A stretch of 64,000 nucleotides of DNA, taken from positions 186,001 to 250,000 of the forward strand of contig NZ_NPKI01000017.1 in the NCBI RefSeq assembly GCF_002284565.1, in the 5' to 3' direction. Positions 9,594 to 18,180 of this stretch are shown one piece after another. Under the pieces are notes generated by a model that did not search any database, had not been told where the DNA came from, and saw nothing but the letters and a program-made list of their open reading frames with translations. This DNA comes from Mesorhizobium mediterraneum. GTDB taxonomy: Bacteria > Pseudomonadota > Alphaproteobacteria > Rhizobiales > Rhizobiaceae. Within the stretch, counting starts at the first letter, position 1. Each line of letters opens with the position of its first letter. A program made the translations under genes and the position numbers.

Positions 9594-11120
9594 CTATTCG
9601 GCAGCCGCGACATGGCGCCGGCTTATCCCGCGCATGAATTCGTCGAGCGCTGCCGCCTGCTCGCGGCCCAGATGCAGGCCGCGCTTGGTCCTGCGCCACA
9701 ATACATCTTCGGCCGTCATCGCCCATTCATTTTGAACGAGGTACCGCACCTCGGCCTCGTAGAGATCGGCGCCGAAGTTCCGGCCAAGGTCGGCATTCGA
9801 TCTGGCGAGGCCCAGCAGCATCCTTGCGCGAGTCCCGTAAAGCCGGGTCAGGCGGCGCGCCAGGCGCGCGTCGAGGAACGGATAGGCCGTTTTCAGTTTC
9901 GCCACTTCGGCATCGAAGCCGCTCGCCGGGAAATCGCCGCCCGGAAGCGGCGCGTTTGCCGTCCACGGCTTGCCGCGCTTGCCGAGAAAACCCTCGATTT
10001 TCTCGAGCATCGATTCCGACAGTCGGCGATAAGTGGTGATCTTGCCGCCAAAAGTGTTGACGATCGGTGCCGTGCCCTCGCCGCCGTCGGCTTTCAGCAC
10101 ATAGTCGCGGGTCGCTTCCTGCGCCTTGGAGGCGCCGTCGTCATAAAGCGGGCGCACGGCGGAATAAGTCCAGACGATGTCCGAACGCTTGACCGGTTTC
10201 GCGAAATATTCGCTCGCCGCAGCACAGAGGTAATCGATCTCTGCGTCGCTGATCTTCACGCCATGCGGGTCGCCAGGATAGTCCTGGTCGGTGGTGCCGA
10301 TCAGCGTGAACTCTTCCTCGTAGGGAATCGCGAAAATAATGCGGCCGTCCTTGTTCTGAAAGAAATAGGCGCGCGGATCGTCGAACTTCTTGCCGATGAC
10401 GATATGACTGCCCTGTACCAGCCGGACATTGTGCACGTCGTTCAAGCCGACCGTGGCGGACAGCACATGGTCGACCCATGGGCCGGCGGCGTTGACCAAA
10501 AGCCGCGCCTTGACCTCCTCGGTGTCCCCGGTCTGCGTGTTTTCCAGCCTAACCGTCCAAAGCGCGCCTTCACGGCGTGCGCCGATGACTTTCGTGCGGG
10601 TTCGGATCGTTGCGCCGCGATCGGCAGCGTCGCGGGCGTTCAACGCCACCAATCGCGCATCGTTGACCCAGCCGTCGGAATACTCGAAGGCCTTGCGAAA
10701 CAACGGCTTCAATGGCTTGCCGGCCGGGTCCCTTGCCATGTCCAGCGTCTTGGTCGCCGGCAGCAACTTGCGTCCGCCAATGTGGTCGTAAAGGAAAAGG
10801 CCGAGCCTGATCAGCCAGGCCGGGCGCAGACCCTTGGCATAGGGCAGCACGAAGCGCATCGGCCAGATGATGTGCGGCGCGTTCTTCCACAGAATCTCGC
10901 GCTCCATCAGCGCCTCGCGCACCAGGCGGAACTCATAGAACTCGAGGTAGCGCAAGCCGCCATGGATCAGTTTGGTCGAGCCGGAGGAGGTTCCGCTGGC
11001 CAGATCGTTCATTTCGGCAAGGAAGACCGAAAAGCCGCGCCCAACCGCATCGCGGGCAATGCCGCAGCCGTTGATACCGCCACCGATGACGAAGATGTCA
11101 TGGATCGGGGGTGCGTCCAC
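9594..11120 (-). CDS. glpD: Aerobic glycerol-3-phosphate dehydrogenase
   Basis: GlpD oxidises glycerol 3-phosphate to dihydroxyacetone phosphate with FAD and passes electrons to the quinone pool at the inner membrane. The protein has 508 residues, the usual size. It starts at a GTG with GGAGGA a short distance upstream. The N-terminal FAD dinucleotide-binding motif is DIFVIGGGINGCG, followed by the family motif SGSTKLIHGGLRYLE. The C-terminal domain carries the conserved region near EAEVRYLVQNEWAMTAEDVLWRR. It is the first metabolic gene after glpR. Confidence 0.95.
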   Translation of the reverse strand: MDAPPIHDIFVIGGGINGCGIARDAVGRGFSVFLAEMNDLASGTSSGSTKLIHGGLRYLEFYEFRLVREALMEREILWKNAPHIIWPMRFVLPYAKGLRPAWLIRLGLFLYDHIGGRKLLPATKTLDMARDPAGKPLKPLFRKAFEYSDGWVNDARLVALNARDAADRGATIRTRTKVIGARREGALWTVRLENTQTGDTEEVKARLLVNAAGPWVDHVLSATVGLNDVHNVRLVQGSHIVIGKKFDDPRAYFFQNKDGRIIFAIPYEEEFTLIGTTDQDYPGDPHGVKISDAEIDYLCAAASEYFAKPVKRSDIVWTYSAVRPLYDDGASKAQEATRDYVLKADGGEGTAPIVNTFGGKITTYRRLSESMLEKIEGFLGKRGKPWTANAPLPGGDFPASGFDAEVAKLKTAYPFLDARLARRLTRLYGTRARMLLGLARSNADLGRNFGADLYEAEVRYLVQNEWAMTAEDVLWRRTKRGLHLGREQAAALDEFMRGISRRHVAAAE

Positions 11121-11160
11121 AAAAGTCCTCCCGGATTTCGCATTGCAGCATTTTTAGGTT

Positions 11161-11220
11161 TTTACGAAACCGTGACGGGATTATTTCGAAATGAGAACGA
11201 ATGTCAAACGAAATATAAAC
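11161..11220. promoter_or_regulatory. Candidate GlpR operator cluster in front of glpD
   Basis: The glpR-glpD gap contains repeated CGAAA/TTTCG and AACGAA units: TTTACGAAAC at 11161, ATTTCGAAAT at 11183, GAACGAA at 11195 and AAACGAAAT at 11206. Similar TTTCGTTT units flank the glpR start. DeoR-family glycerol repressors bind sites containing TTCG/CGAA half-sites, so these are plausible operators. No binding has been shown. Confidence 0.4.
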
Positions 11221-11246
11221 GGCGACAATTGCCGCAACGGCACCCT

Positions 11247-12014
11247 TTAGGAGAGCGACGTTTCGATCAGTTGAACCTCTGCCTCCTGGCAGATTTTGCG
11301 CACCGACGGGATGTCGCAGCGGTCTGTGATGAAGGTGTTGACCTGCGACAGATGACCGATGCGGACCGGCGCCGTCCGCTCGAATTTGGTCTGGTCGGAG
11401 ACGAGTATGACATGCCTTGCATTGGCGATGATCGCCTGCGCCACCTTCACTTCACGAAAATCGAAATCGAGCAGCGCACCGTCATGGTCGATCGCCGAGG
11501 CGCCGATCACCGCGTAGTCGACCTTGAACTGCCTGATGAAATCGACCGCCGCCTCGCCGACCACGCCGCCGTCGGAACCACGCACGACGCCGCCGGCGAT
11601 CACCACCTCGATCGAAGGATATATGCGCATCCTGTTGGCAACATTGATGTTATTGGTGATGACCATCAGGCCGCTGTGATCAAGAAGCGCCTTGCTGACC
11701 GACTCCGTCGTCGTGCCGATATTGATGAACAGCGAGGCATTGTCCGGGATCAGCCTGGCTGCGGCGCGACCGATCGCCTCCTTCTCGTCGGCGGCGATCT
11801 TGCGCCGCGCTTCATATTCCATGTTTTCGATGCCGGACGGGAACAGCGCCCCGCCATGAATGCGCGACAGCAGCCGCTGGTCGCACAGATCGTTGAGATC
11901 CTTGCGGATGGTCTGCGGCGTCACGTTGAAATGCGTTGCCAGATCGTCGACCAGCACGCGGCCATGGTCCTTGGCCATCTGGATGATTTCGGAATGACGC
12001 GGCGACAGGTACAT
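11247..12014 (-). CDS. glpR: DeoR-family glycerol repressor
   Basis: This 255-residue protein has an N-terminal DeoR helix-turn-helix at about residues 20-45 (LATHFNVTPQTIRKDL) followed by SRIHGGA, a family hallmark. A C-terminal sugar-phosphate sensing domain includes NIGTTTESVSKAL and ITNNINVA. GlpR proteins repress glycerol genes and are released by glycerol 3-phosphate. It is the promoter-proximal gene of the glp block, 126 bases before glpD. TTTCGTTT repeats upstream of its start suggest autoregulation. Confidence 0.88.
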   Translation of the reverse strand: MYLSPRHSEIIQMAKDHGRVLVDDLATHFNVTPQTIRKDLNDLCDQRLLSRIHGGALFPSGIENMEYEARRKIAADEKEAIGRAAARLIPDNASLFINIGTTTESVSKALLDHSGLMVITNNINVANRMRIYPSIEVVIAGGVVRGSDGGVVGEAAVDFIRQFKVDYAVIGASAIDHDGALLDFDFREVKVAQAIIANARHVILVSDQTKFERTAPVRIGHLSQVNTFITDRCDIPSVRKICQEAEVQLIETSLS

Positions 12015-12028
12015 TGGGGAAGCTCCCG

Positions 12029-12063
12029 TTTTCGTTTTTCTTGTCTATAGAGGAAAACGAAAG
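12029..12063. promoter_or_regulatory. Inverted TTTTCGTTTT / AAAACGAAAG repeat upstream of glpR
   Basis: TTTTCGTTTTT at 12029-12039 and GAAAACGAAAG at 12053-12063 form an inverted repeat with 13 bases between them, 15-49 bases upstream of the glpR ATG. The half-sites resemble the elements in the glpR-glpD gap. The spacing and position fit an autoregulatory operator for a DeoR protein; this is inference from sequence only. Confidence 0.45.
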
Positions 12064-12144
12064 CGATGAAAAGGCATAAGCCGGCTAACGAAATCACATG
12101 CGTCCAAAGACAAACCTCGGCGCAACTTTGCCGACCAATTCAAC

Positions 12145-13557
12145 TCAACCCAGACCGCGGGCGATTTCGGTGACGACTTCGAAAGCGGTGTCGACATCCG
12201 CCGCCGTCGTATCGAACTGGCCGACCTGAAAGCGGATCGCCACCTGTCCGCCCACCCGTGTCTGGGTCAGGTAGATGCGGCCATCGTTGTTGATCGCGTT
12301 GACCAGCCGCAGATTGTGTTCGTCCGAATCGATTCCCGCCGCAGCCAGATGCCGGAACGAGAACAACGACAGCATCGGTTCCGTGACGATCTCGAAATCC
12401 GGTTCCCCGGCCAGCCGCTCGGCAAGGCCTTCGCTCCAGGCGACATGGTTGCGGATCATGCTCCGGAGATTTTCCAGCCCGTGGGCGCGTAGCAGGAACC
12501 ATAGTTTCAGTGCGCGAAAGCGCCGCCCGAGCGGCACCGACCATTCGGAATAGTTGATGATGCCGTCGCGCCCGTGCGTCTTCAGGTAATCCGGCTTGAT
12601 GGCGAGCGTCCGCACCAGGTCTTCCGGCCGGCGGATAAACTGGACCGAGCAGTCGAATTGCGCACCCAGCCATTTGTGCGGGTTGAAGACGATAGAATCC
12701 GCGTGCTCCACGCCCGCCCAGAAATGCCGGTATTCCGGACATATCATCGCCGAACCGGCCCAGGCGGCATCGACATGCACATAGAGCCCCTGCCGTTTCG
12801 CCACCGCGGCGACTTCGGCGATGTCATCGGTGCCGCCGGTGCTGGTGCCGCCGACACAAGCAATGATGCCGGCCGGCAGCATGCCCGCCTCCCGGTCGGC
12901 GACGATCACCGCTTCCAGGGCTGCGACATCCATGGCGCGAAAGCGGCCGGAAACCGGAACACGCACGAGATTGTCCTCGCCGATGCCCGATACCCAGATC
13001 GCCCGGTCGATGGAGGTATGGACTTGGTCGGAAGAATAAACGCGCAATATCGGCTGGCCATGCAGGCCCTTCAGGTTGCCCTGCCAATCGAGCGCGCGCT
13101 CGCGCATGGTCAACACGGCGGCAAGCGTAGCCGACGATGCCGAATCCTGCATAACGCCGGAAAACCCTTCCGGCAGGCCAAGCGCCTGACGCATCCAATC
13201 GACGACGCGCGTCTCGAGTTCGGTCGCTGCCGGCGAGGTCTGCCAGAGCATGCATTGCGCGGCCATCACCGAGACCAGATATTCGGCCACCACCGAAACC
13301 GGTGCGGCGTTGGCCGGGAAATAGGCGAAGAAGCGCGGATGCTGCCAATGCGTCATGCCCGGCAGGATTTTTTGCTCGAAGTCGGCGAAGATCTCATCCA
13401 TCGGCTCCGCCGCTTCAGGCGGCGAAGTCTCTACGCTCCTGAAGATGTCACCCGGCTCGACCAGCGGCCGCACCGGCCTTTCGCGCAGCGAGTTGCGATA
13501 GTCGGCGCCCCAATCGGCAGCGCGCCTCGACCATTGCCGGAAATCGTCATTGTTCAT
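12145..13557 (-). CDS. PLP-dependent group II amino-acid decarboxylase
   Basis: This 470-residue protein belongs to the aromatic-L-amino-acid/glutamate/histidine decarboxylase family. HVDAAWAGSA carries the cofactor-binding aspartate, and SIVFNPHKWLG carries the lysine that forms the PLP Schiff base. The N-terminal TSPAATELE segment and the active-site loop are also of this class. The amino-acid substrate cannot be read from the sequence. It starts 24 bases after the Anbu peptidase gene on the same strand with GGAGGG upstream, so it appears to be the last gene of that operon. Whether it works with the operon or only shares the promoter is unknown. Confidence 0.88.
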   Translation of the reverse strand: MNNDDFRQWSRRAADWGADYRNSLRERPVRPLVEPGDIFRSVETSPPEAAEPMDEIFADFEQKILPGMTHWQHPRFFAYFPANAAPVSVVAEYLVSVMAAQCMLWQTSPAATELETRVVDWMRQALGLPEGFSGVMQDSASSATLAAVLTMRERALDWQGNLKGLHGQPILRVYSSDQVHTSIDRAIWVSGIGEDNLVRVPVSGRFRAMDVAALEAVIVADREAGMLPAGIIACVGGTSTGGTDDIAEVAAVAKRQGLYVHVDAAWAGSAMICPEYRHFWAGVEHADSIVFNPHKWLGAQFDCSVQFIRRPEDLVRTLAIKPDYLKTHGRDGIINYSEWSVPLGRRFRALKLWFLLRAHGLENLRSMIRNHVAWSEGLAERLAGEPDFEIVTEPMLSLFSFRHLAAAGIDSDEHNLRLVNAINNDGRIYLTQTRVGGQVAIRFQVGQFDTTAADVDTAFEVVTEIARGLG

Positions 13558-13581
13558 CGCACCCTCCGGAAGACTGGCCGT

Positions 13582-14313
13582 CTACTCAGGAAAATCAGGC
13601 AAGCTCGCAAAGGCGGTCTTTAGCGCGTTCGACCAGCCGTCCGAGATGGTGCGGTAGTATTGATCGTCCTGGGCTATCCGCTTCTTCAGGCTGACCTTGT
13701 AGGCGTCCTTTTCGTAGAATAGCAGGTCGAGCGGCAGACCGACCGACAGGTTCGATTTCAGCGTCGAGTCGAACGAGACCAGCAGTAGCTTCACCGTCTC
13801 GGCGAAACTCATCGTCTTTTCATAGGCGCGGATGATGATCGGCTTGCCGTATTTGGTCTCGCCGATCTGGAAAAACGGCGTGTCGTCGGTCGATTCGATG
13901 AAATTGCCTTCCGGATAGATCATGAACAGCCGCGGCGCGCTGCCCTTGATCTGGCCGCCGAGGATGAAGGAGGCATTGAAATAGGAATCCGCCCTGTCGC
14001 CGGTTGGTGACGAACTGGCGATGACTTCCTTGACGGTGTCGCCGACCATCCGCACCGTCTGGTACATGGAGGGCGTTTCGAGCAGTGTCGCGTGGCGATC
14101 GCCAACTGCCTTGGTGCGCTCGTCGAGCAGGCTGACGACCGCCTGCGTCGTCGCCAGATTGCCGGCCGACATCAGCACGATGACGCGCTCGCCCGGTTCC
14201 TCCCAGACATGCATCTTCTTGAAGGTCGAGATCGAATCCATGCCGGCATTGGTGCGCGTGTCGGACATGAACACGAGCCCGCGATCGATCTTCAGGCCGA
14301 CGCAATAGGTCAT
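13582..14313 (-). CDS. Anbu proteasome-like Ntn hydrolase
   Basis: This 243-residue protein starts MTYCVGL. After methionine removal the N-terminal threonine would be the nucleophile of an Ntn hydrolase. FMSDTRTNAG supplies the conserved aspartate, and the lysine pair in STFKKMHV fits the catalytic lysine. These features define Anbu, the bacterial homologue of proteasome beta subunits. Its genes nearly always occur with ATP-grasp, alpha-E and transglutaminase genes, exactly the arrangement upstream here. The physiological substrate is unknown. It is presumably a cytoplasmic oligomer. Confidence 0.9.
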   Translation of the reverse strand: MTYCVGLKIDRGLVFMSDTRTNAGMDSISTFKKMHVWEEPGERVIVLMSAGNLATTQAVVSLLDERTKAVGDRHATLLETPSMYQTVRMVGDTVKEVIASSSPTGDRADSYFNASFILGGQIKGSAPRLFMIYPEGNFIESTDDTPFFQIGETKYGKPIIIRAYEKTMSFAETVKLLLVSFDSTLKSNLSVGLPLDLLFYEKDAYKVSLKKRIAQDDQYYRTISDGWSNALKTAFASLPDFPE

Positions 14314-14344
14314 CGAATCTCTTTGGCAGCAATCTTGCCGGGGA

Positions 14345-15139
14345 TTACTGCTCTACCGTGACGGTGACCGCAAGCTGTTCTTCCGCTTGTCCCAGCCGAA
14401 TTCCCGATACGGGCGTGGCGTCGCGGTAATCACGGCCGGTCGCCACCTTTACATAGCGTTCGTCGGGCGAAATGCCGTTGGCGACGTCGAACGCGACCCA
14501 GCCCAGGCCCGCAACATGCGCCTCGGCCCAGGCATGGCTTGCCGCCTGCTCGACCGCAGCATCCATCATCAGATAGCCGCTGACGTAGCGGGCCGGAAAC
14601 CCCATGGCGCGCGCGGCGGCGGCAAAGATGTGGCTGTGGTCCTGGCAGACGCCGGTCTTGAGCGCCAGAGCGTCCTCGGCCGGGGTCGTCGCGTTGGTAG
14701 TGCCTGGCGTATAGGCGACACGCTCGCCGATCACGGCCATCAGCCGGTGCAACCTTTCGATATCGGTCCCCTCGCCGACCGACGCCGCGAGTTCGCGAAT
14801 GCCGCTGCCGATCGTGGTCAACGGCGTTTCATGGCCAAACAGCCAGAGCGGCGCGAAGCCCTGATGTGGCCCGGAGACGCCCGATGTGTCGCGTGTCACC
14901 ACCTCGCCTGATGCCTCGACGGTGATGAAATCGCGCTCGCCTTCGACGCTCAACAGTCGCGTGTCGTTGCCGAAATGGTCGCTGAAGCGCACTTCCTCGC
15001 GAGCCCCTTCGATCTTCAGCGACCAGGACAAGACGGTCTGCGTCGATCCGCTGACCGGAAGCAGCCGCAGCCGCTGCAGCAGATAATGCACCGGCGCATC
15101 GTAGCGGTATTCGGTCCGGTGGGTGATCTTCAACCGCAT
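14345..15139 (-). CDS. Transglutaminase-like cysteine peptidase family protein
   Basis: This 264-residue protein was started at the ATG at 15139, with GAGG upstream. The N-terminal half is the bacterial transglutaminase N domain (MRLKITHRTEYRYDAPV). The C-terminal half carries the catalytic triad: Cys in GVCQDHSH, His in ASHAWAEA and Asp in WVAFDVANG. Such proteins cleave or form isopeptide bonds. It sits 7 bases after the alpha-E gene and 31 before the Anbu gene. In the proposed peptide-tagging system it would edit or attach peptides made by the ATP-grasp enzyme. Confidence 0.9.
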   Translation of the reverse strand: MRLKITHRTEYRYDAPVHYLLQRLRLLPVSGSTQTVLSWSLKIEGAREEVRFSDHFGNDTRLLSVEGERDFITVEASGEVVTRDTSGVSGPHQGFAPLWLFGHETPLTTIGSGIRELAASVGEGTDIERLHRLMAVIGERVAYTPGTTNATTPAEDALALKTGVCQDHSHIFAAAARAMGFPARYVSGYLMMDAAVEQAASHAWAEAHVAGLGWVAFDVANGISPDERYVKVATGRDYRDATPVSGIRLGQAEEQLAVTVTVEQ

Positions 15140-15146
15140 GGCTTCC

Positions 15147-16091
15147 TCAATAGAATCGATAGTCCTGCGCGATCTCGTCGCCGAGCCTGATGTTGTCGCG
15201 GATGAAATTCGCCAGGAATTCATGCAGGCCGGCGTCGAATATGTCCTTGATCGAGCCGGCCGCCAGCATGGCCTGGGTCTTGCCGGCTGTCGCATGACAG
15301 GCATGGCGCTCGCCATAATCGTCGCCCAGGAATCTGAGATGCTCCGTCAGGAAACGGTAGCAGAAGGTCAGCGAGCGCGGCATGCGAACGTTGAGGATCA
15401 GATAGTCGGCGATGTTGCTCGGCTTGTAGTCGGCCTCGTAGACCCAGCGATAGGAGCGATGCGCCGACACCGAGCGCAGGATCGATTCCCACTGGTAATT
15501 GTCGAGCGTGGAGCCGACCCACGAGATCGACGGCAACAGCACGTAGTATTTCACATCCAGGATGCGTGCCGTGTTGTCGGCGCGTTCGACATAGGTGCCG
15601 AGCTGCGAGAAATCGAAGATCTCATTGCGCAGCATGGTGCCGTAGAACGAGCCGCGGATCAGGGCCGTCTCGCGCTTGATCGCGTCGAGCACACTGGGCA
15701 GGTCGCGCTCGTCGATCGGCCTGGCCAGCATCCGCTTAAGCGACATCCAGGCTTCGTTGATGCTTTCCCAAGTTTCGCGCGTCAGCGCGGTGCGCACCAT
15801 GCGGGCATTGTTGCGAGCCGTCTCGATCGACGCCATCGTGCTCGACGGGTTGGATGTGTCGCGCAGCAGGAAATCGGCGACGTTGGCGGCGGTATAGTCG
15901 GAATATTTCTGCGTGAAGGCAGCATCCGAGCCGGCGCTGAGCAGCACCGAATTCCACTCTTCGGAGGCATTCTGGGTGCGGGTCAGCGCCATGCGCAGCC
16001 CGGCATCGACCAGCCGCGCCATGTTTTCCGCCCGCTCGATATAGCGGTTCATCCAGTAGAGCCCGTTGGCGGTGCGGCCTAAAAGCATCAA
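15147..16091 (-). CDS. Alpha-E domain protein
   Basis: This 314-residue, mainly helical protein carries repeated conserved glutamates. The N-terminal LLGRTANGLYWMNRYIERAEN and the internal FSQLGTYVERADNTARILD are hallmarks of the alpha-E domain (DUF403). The family is defined by its association with circularly permuted ATP-grasp and transglutaminase genes. Its activity is not established; a partner or regulator of the ATP-grasp ligase is the usual proposal. ATG codons occur at 16091 and 16088, and either may start it. It lies 18 bases after the ATP-grasp gene. Confidence 0.9.
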   Translation of the reverse strand: MMLLGRTANGLYWMNRYIERAENMARLVDAGLRMALTRTQNASEEWNSVLLSAGSDAAFTQKYSDYTAANVADFLLRDTSNPSSTMASIETARNNARMVRTALTRETWESINEAWMSLKRMLARPIDERDLPSVLDAIKRETALIRGSFYGTMLRNEIFDFSQLGTYVERADNTARILDVKYYVLLPSISWVGSTLDNYQWESILRSVSAHRSYRWVYEADYKPSNIADYLILNVRMPRSLTFCYRFLTEHLRFLGDDYGERHACHATAGKTQAMLAAGSIKDIFDAGLHEFLANFIRDNIRLGDEIAQDYRFY

Positions 16092-16109
16092 AAAACCTTC
16101 AAGTGAAAA

Positions 16110-17528
16110 TTAATCATCGAGCACCCACGTATCCTTGGTGCCGCCGCCCTGCGATGAGTTGACCACCAGCGAGCCTTCCTTGAGCGCCACGCGCGTCAGC
16201 CCGCCCGGCACGATCTGGATGCGGTCGGAAACCAGCACATAGGGCCTGAGATCGACATGGCGCGGCGCCAGTCCTTTGTCGGTCAGGATCGGACAGGTCG
16301 ACAGCGCCAGTGTCGGCTGGGCGATGTAGTTCGACGGTTTTGCCGCGAGTTTCTTGGAAAAATCCTCGCATTCCTTCTTGGTCGCCGCCGGCCCCACCAG
16401 CATGCCGTAGCCGCCGGACCCGTGAACTTCCTTCACCACCAGCTCATGGATGTGTTCGAGCACATATTTCAGGCTGTCCGGCTCCGAGCAGCGCCAGGTC
16501 GGGATGTTGCCGAGGATCGCCTTGCGGCCGGTGTAGAATTCGACGATCTCGGGCATGTAGGAATAGATCGCCTTGTCGTCGGCGATGCCGGTTCCCGGCG
16601 CATTGGCGATGGTGATGTTGCCGGCGCGGTAGACATCCATGATGCCCGGCACGCCAAGTACCGAGTCCGGACGGAAGGTCAGCGGATCGAGGAAAGAATC
16701 ATCGACCCTTCGATAAAGCACGTCGATCTGCTTGTAGCCTTCGGTCGTGCGCATCGCGACATGGCCGTCGACGACGCGCAGATCCTGTCCCTCGACAAGC
16801 TGCACGCCCATCTGATCGGCAAGGAAGGCATGCTCGAAATAGGCGGAGTTGAAGCTGCCAGGCGTCAGCACGGCGATGGTCGGCGCGCCCTTGGTGCTTT
16901 GCGGCCGCACCGCTGCCAGCGACTGGCGCAAGAGCTGCGGATAGTTTTCCACCGGCCGCACCTTGATCTGCTGGAACAGCTCGGGAAAGAGCTGCATCAT
17001 CGTCTCGCGGTTCTCCAGCATGTAGGAGACGCCGGACGGCGTGCGCGCATTGTCCTCCAGCACGTAGAACTCGTTCTCGCTGATGCGCACGATATCGACG
17101 CCGATGATATGGGTGTAGACGCCCGCCGGCGGCCGCACTCCGATCATCTCCGGCAGGAACGCCTCGTTCTTGGCGATCAATTCCTTGGGGACGCGCCCGG
17201 CGCGCAAGATCTCCTGGCGGTGGTAGATATCGTCGAGGAAGGCGTTCAGCGCCTGGACGCGCTGCTCGATGCCTTGCGTCAGCCGTCGCCATTCATTGCC
17301 GGATATGATGCGCGGAACGATATCGAAGGGAATCAGGCGTTCGGAGGCTTCCTGCTCGCCATAGACGGCAAAGGTGATGCCGGTCTTGCGAAAGACGCGT
17401 TCGGCGTCCTGCATCTTTTCAGTAAGCCTGGCCGGATCCTGCTCCTTCAGCCAGCGATCGTAAGCCGAATACGGTTTTCTCAATCCGGAGATTTCCGGAA
17501 GCATTTCGTCGAACGCTGCCAATCGCAT
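16110..17528 (-). CDS. Circularly permuted ATP-grasp ligase-type protein
   Basis: This protein is about 472 residues long if started at the ATG at 17528, which has AGGGGAG just upstream; the frame is open 17 codons further. It belongs to the circularly permuted ATP-grasp type 2 family (formerly DUF404/DUF407). Recognisable segments include FYVLEDNARTPSGVSYMLENR, NAPGTGIADDKAIYSYMP, VVKEVHGSGGYGMLVGP and the C-terminal VNSSQGGGTKDTWVL. ATP-grasp enzymes of this group are predicted to form peptide or peptide-like amide bonds. It is the first gene of the Anbu operon, so its promoter lies upstream of 17579. Confidence 0.9.
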   Translation of the reverse strand: MRLAAFDEMLPEISGLRKPYSAYDRWLKEQDPARLTEKMQDAERVFRKTGITFAVYGEQEASERLIPFDIVPRIISGNEWRRLTQGIEQRVQALNAFLDDIYHRQEILRAGRVPKELIAKNEAFLPEMIGVRPPAGVYTHIIGVDIVRISENEFYVLEDNARTPSGVSYMLENRETMMQLFPELFQQIKVRPVENYPQLLRQSLAAVRPQSTKGAPTIAVLTPGSFNSAYFEHAFLADQMGVQLVEGQDLRVVDGHVAMRTTEGYKQIDVLYRRVDDSFLDPLTFRPDSVLGVPGIMDVYRAGNITIANAPGTGIADDKAIYSYMPEIVEFYTGRKAILGNIPTWRCSEPDSLKYVLEHIHELVVKEVHGSGGYGMLVGPAATKKECEDFSKKLAAKPSNYIAQPTLALSTCPILTDKGLAPRHVDLRPYVLVSDRIQIVPGGLTRVALKEGSLVVNSSQGGGTKDTWVLDD

Positions 17529-17694
17529 ACTCCCCTGTGAGGCCATTTCACTGGCGTCACCGGAGAAAATCAAGCGCAATCGGCGATTTGGAGGATGCGG
17601 GCGATCAGTATGTGGCGGCTGCCTAAAATTAGGGCAGCACCAATATGGCTGCGATCAGGCTTTGCCTTATGTCCAGGCAGGCGGCAGGCGCTGC

Positions 17695-17931
17695 TCAGAA
17701 CGCGCGAAAGGTGACGACCGTGAACGTGTCCTTGATGCCTGGAAGAATCTGCACCTTCTCGTTGACGAAATGGCCGATGTCTTCCTCGTCGTCGACATAG
17801 AATTTGGCGAGCAGATCGTAGTTGCCGGCTGTCGAGTAGATTTCCGAAGCGATCTCGGCATCGGCCAAAGCGCTGGCAACGTCATAGGCCTTGCCCAGAT
17901 CGCACTTTATCTGCACGAAAAATGCCTTCAT
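17695..17931 (-). CDS. Stand-alone Lrp/AsnC ligand-binding domain protein
   Basis: This 78-residue protein consists only of the AsnC-type effector (RAM) domain. KAFFVQIKCDLGKA, the helix with ALADAEIASEIYSTAGNYDLL and the closing FTVVTFRAF strand match the family fold. The DNA-binding helix-turn-helix of full regulators is absent. Such proteins are thought to bind amino acids and assemble into rings, possibly modulating full-length Lrp proteins. The start at 17931 has only a weak ribosome site. It seems to be monocistronic. Confidence 0.8.
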   Translation of the reverse strand: MKAFFVQIKCDLGKAYDVASALADAEIASEIYSTAGNYDLLAKFYVDDEEDIGHFVNEKVQILPGIKDTFTVVTFRAF

Positions 17932-17956
17932 TGACCGGTCCTGCTCAAGCTTGCGC

Positions 17957-18060
17957 CTACAGCGCCGCTCGTCCTTTAGAACGCGCAAAGGACGCTGTAG
18001 CACTTTGATTGCGCATGATCCTTTCCGAAAATCGATTCCGATTTTCGGGGTCATGCGCAT
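17957..18060. repeat. Dispersed palindromic repeat, family A, copy 1
   Basis: Two hairpins lie in tandem: CTACAGCG...CGCTGTAG, enclosing a GTCCTTT/AAAGGAC stem, then GCGCATGATC...GATTCCGATTTTCGGGGTCATGCGC. A near-identical unit occurs at 59619-59721. The same kind of element is common between genes in Rhizobiales. It lies between the Lrp-domain gene and the DUF4864 remnant. Confidence 0.8.
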
Positions 18061-18180
18061 AGGCGGCCCTTGTGGCAGACTGCCGCCCGGCTTTCAAGCA
18101 TCAGGACGGCGCTCAGGCAGAACCCGATTTAAAGGAAGAAGCTTAACTGCGGCCGGACGGCGAATGTTCGCGGCTGCTGA

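Noticed and set aside
8718..12050. A very long open frame (about 1,110 codons) on the plus strand
   Set aside because: It is antisense to glpS, glpD and glpR, which are certain genes; the composition (Arg, His, Gly rich) and lack of any domain are those of a high-GC shadow frame.
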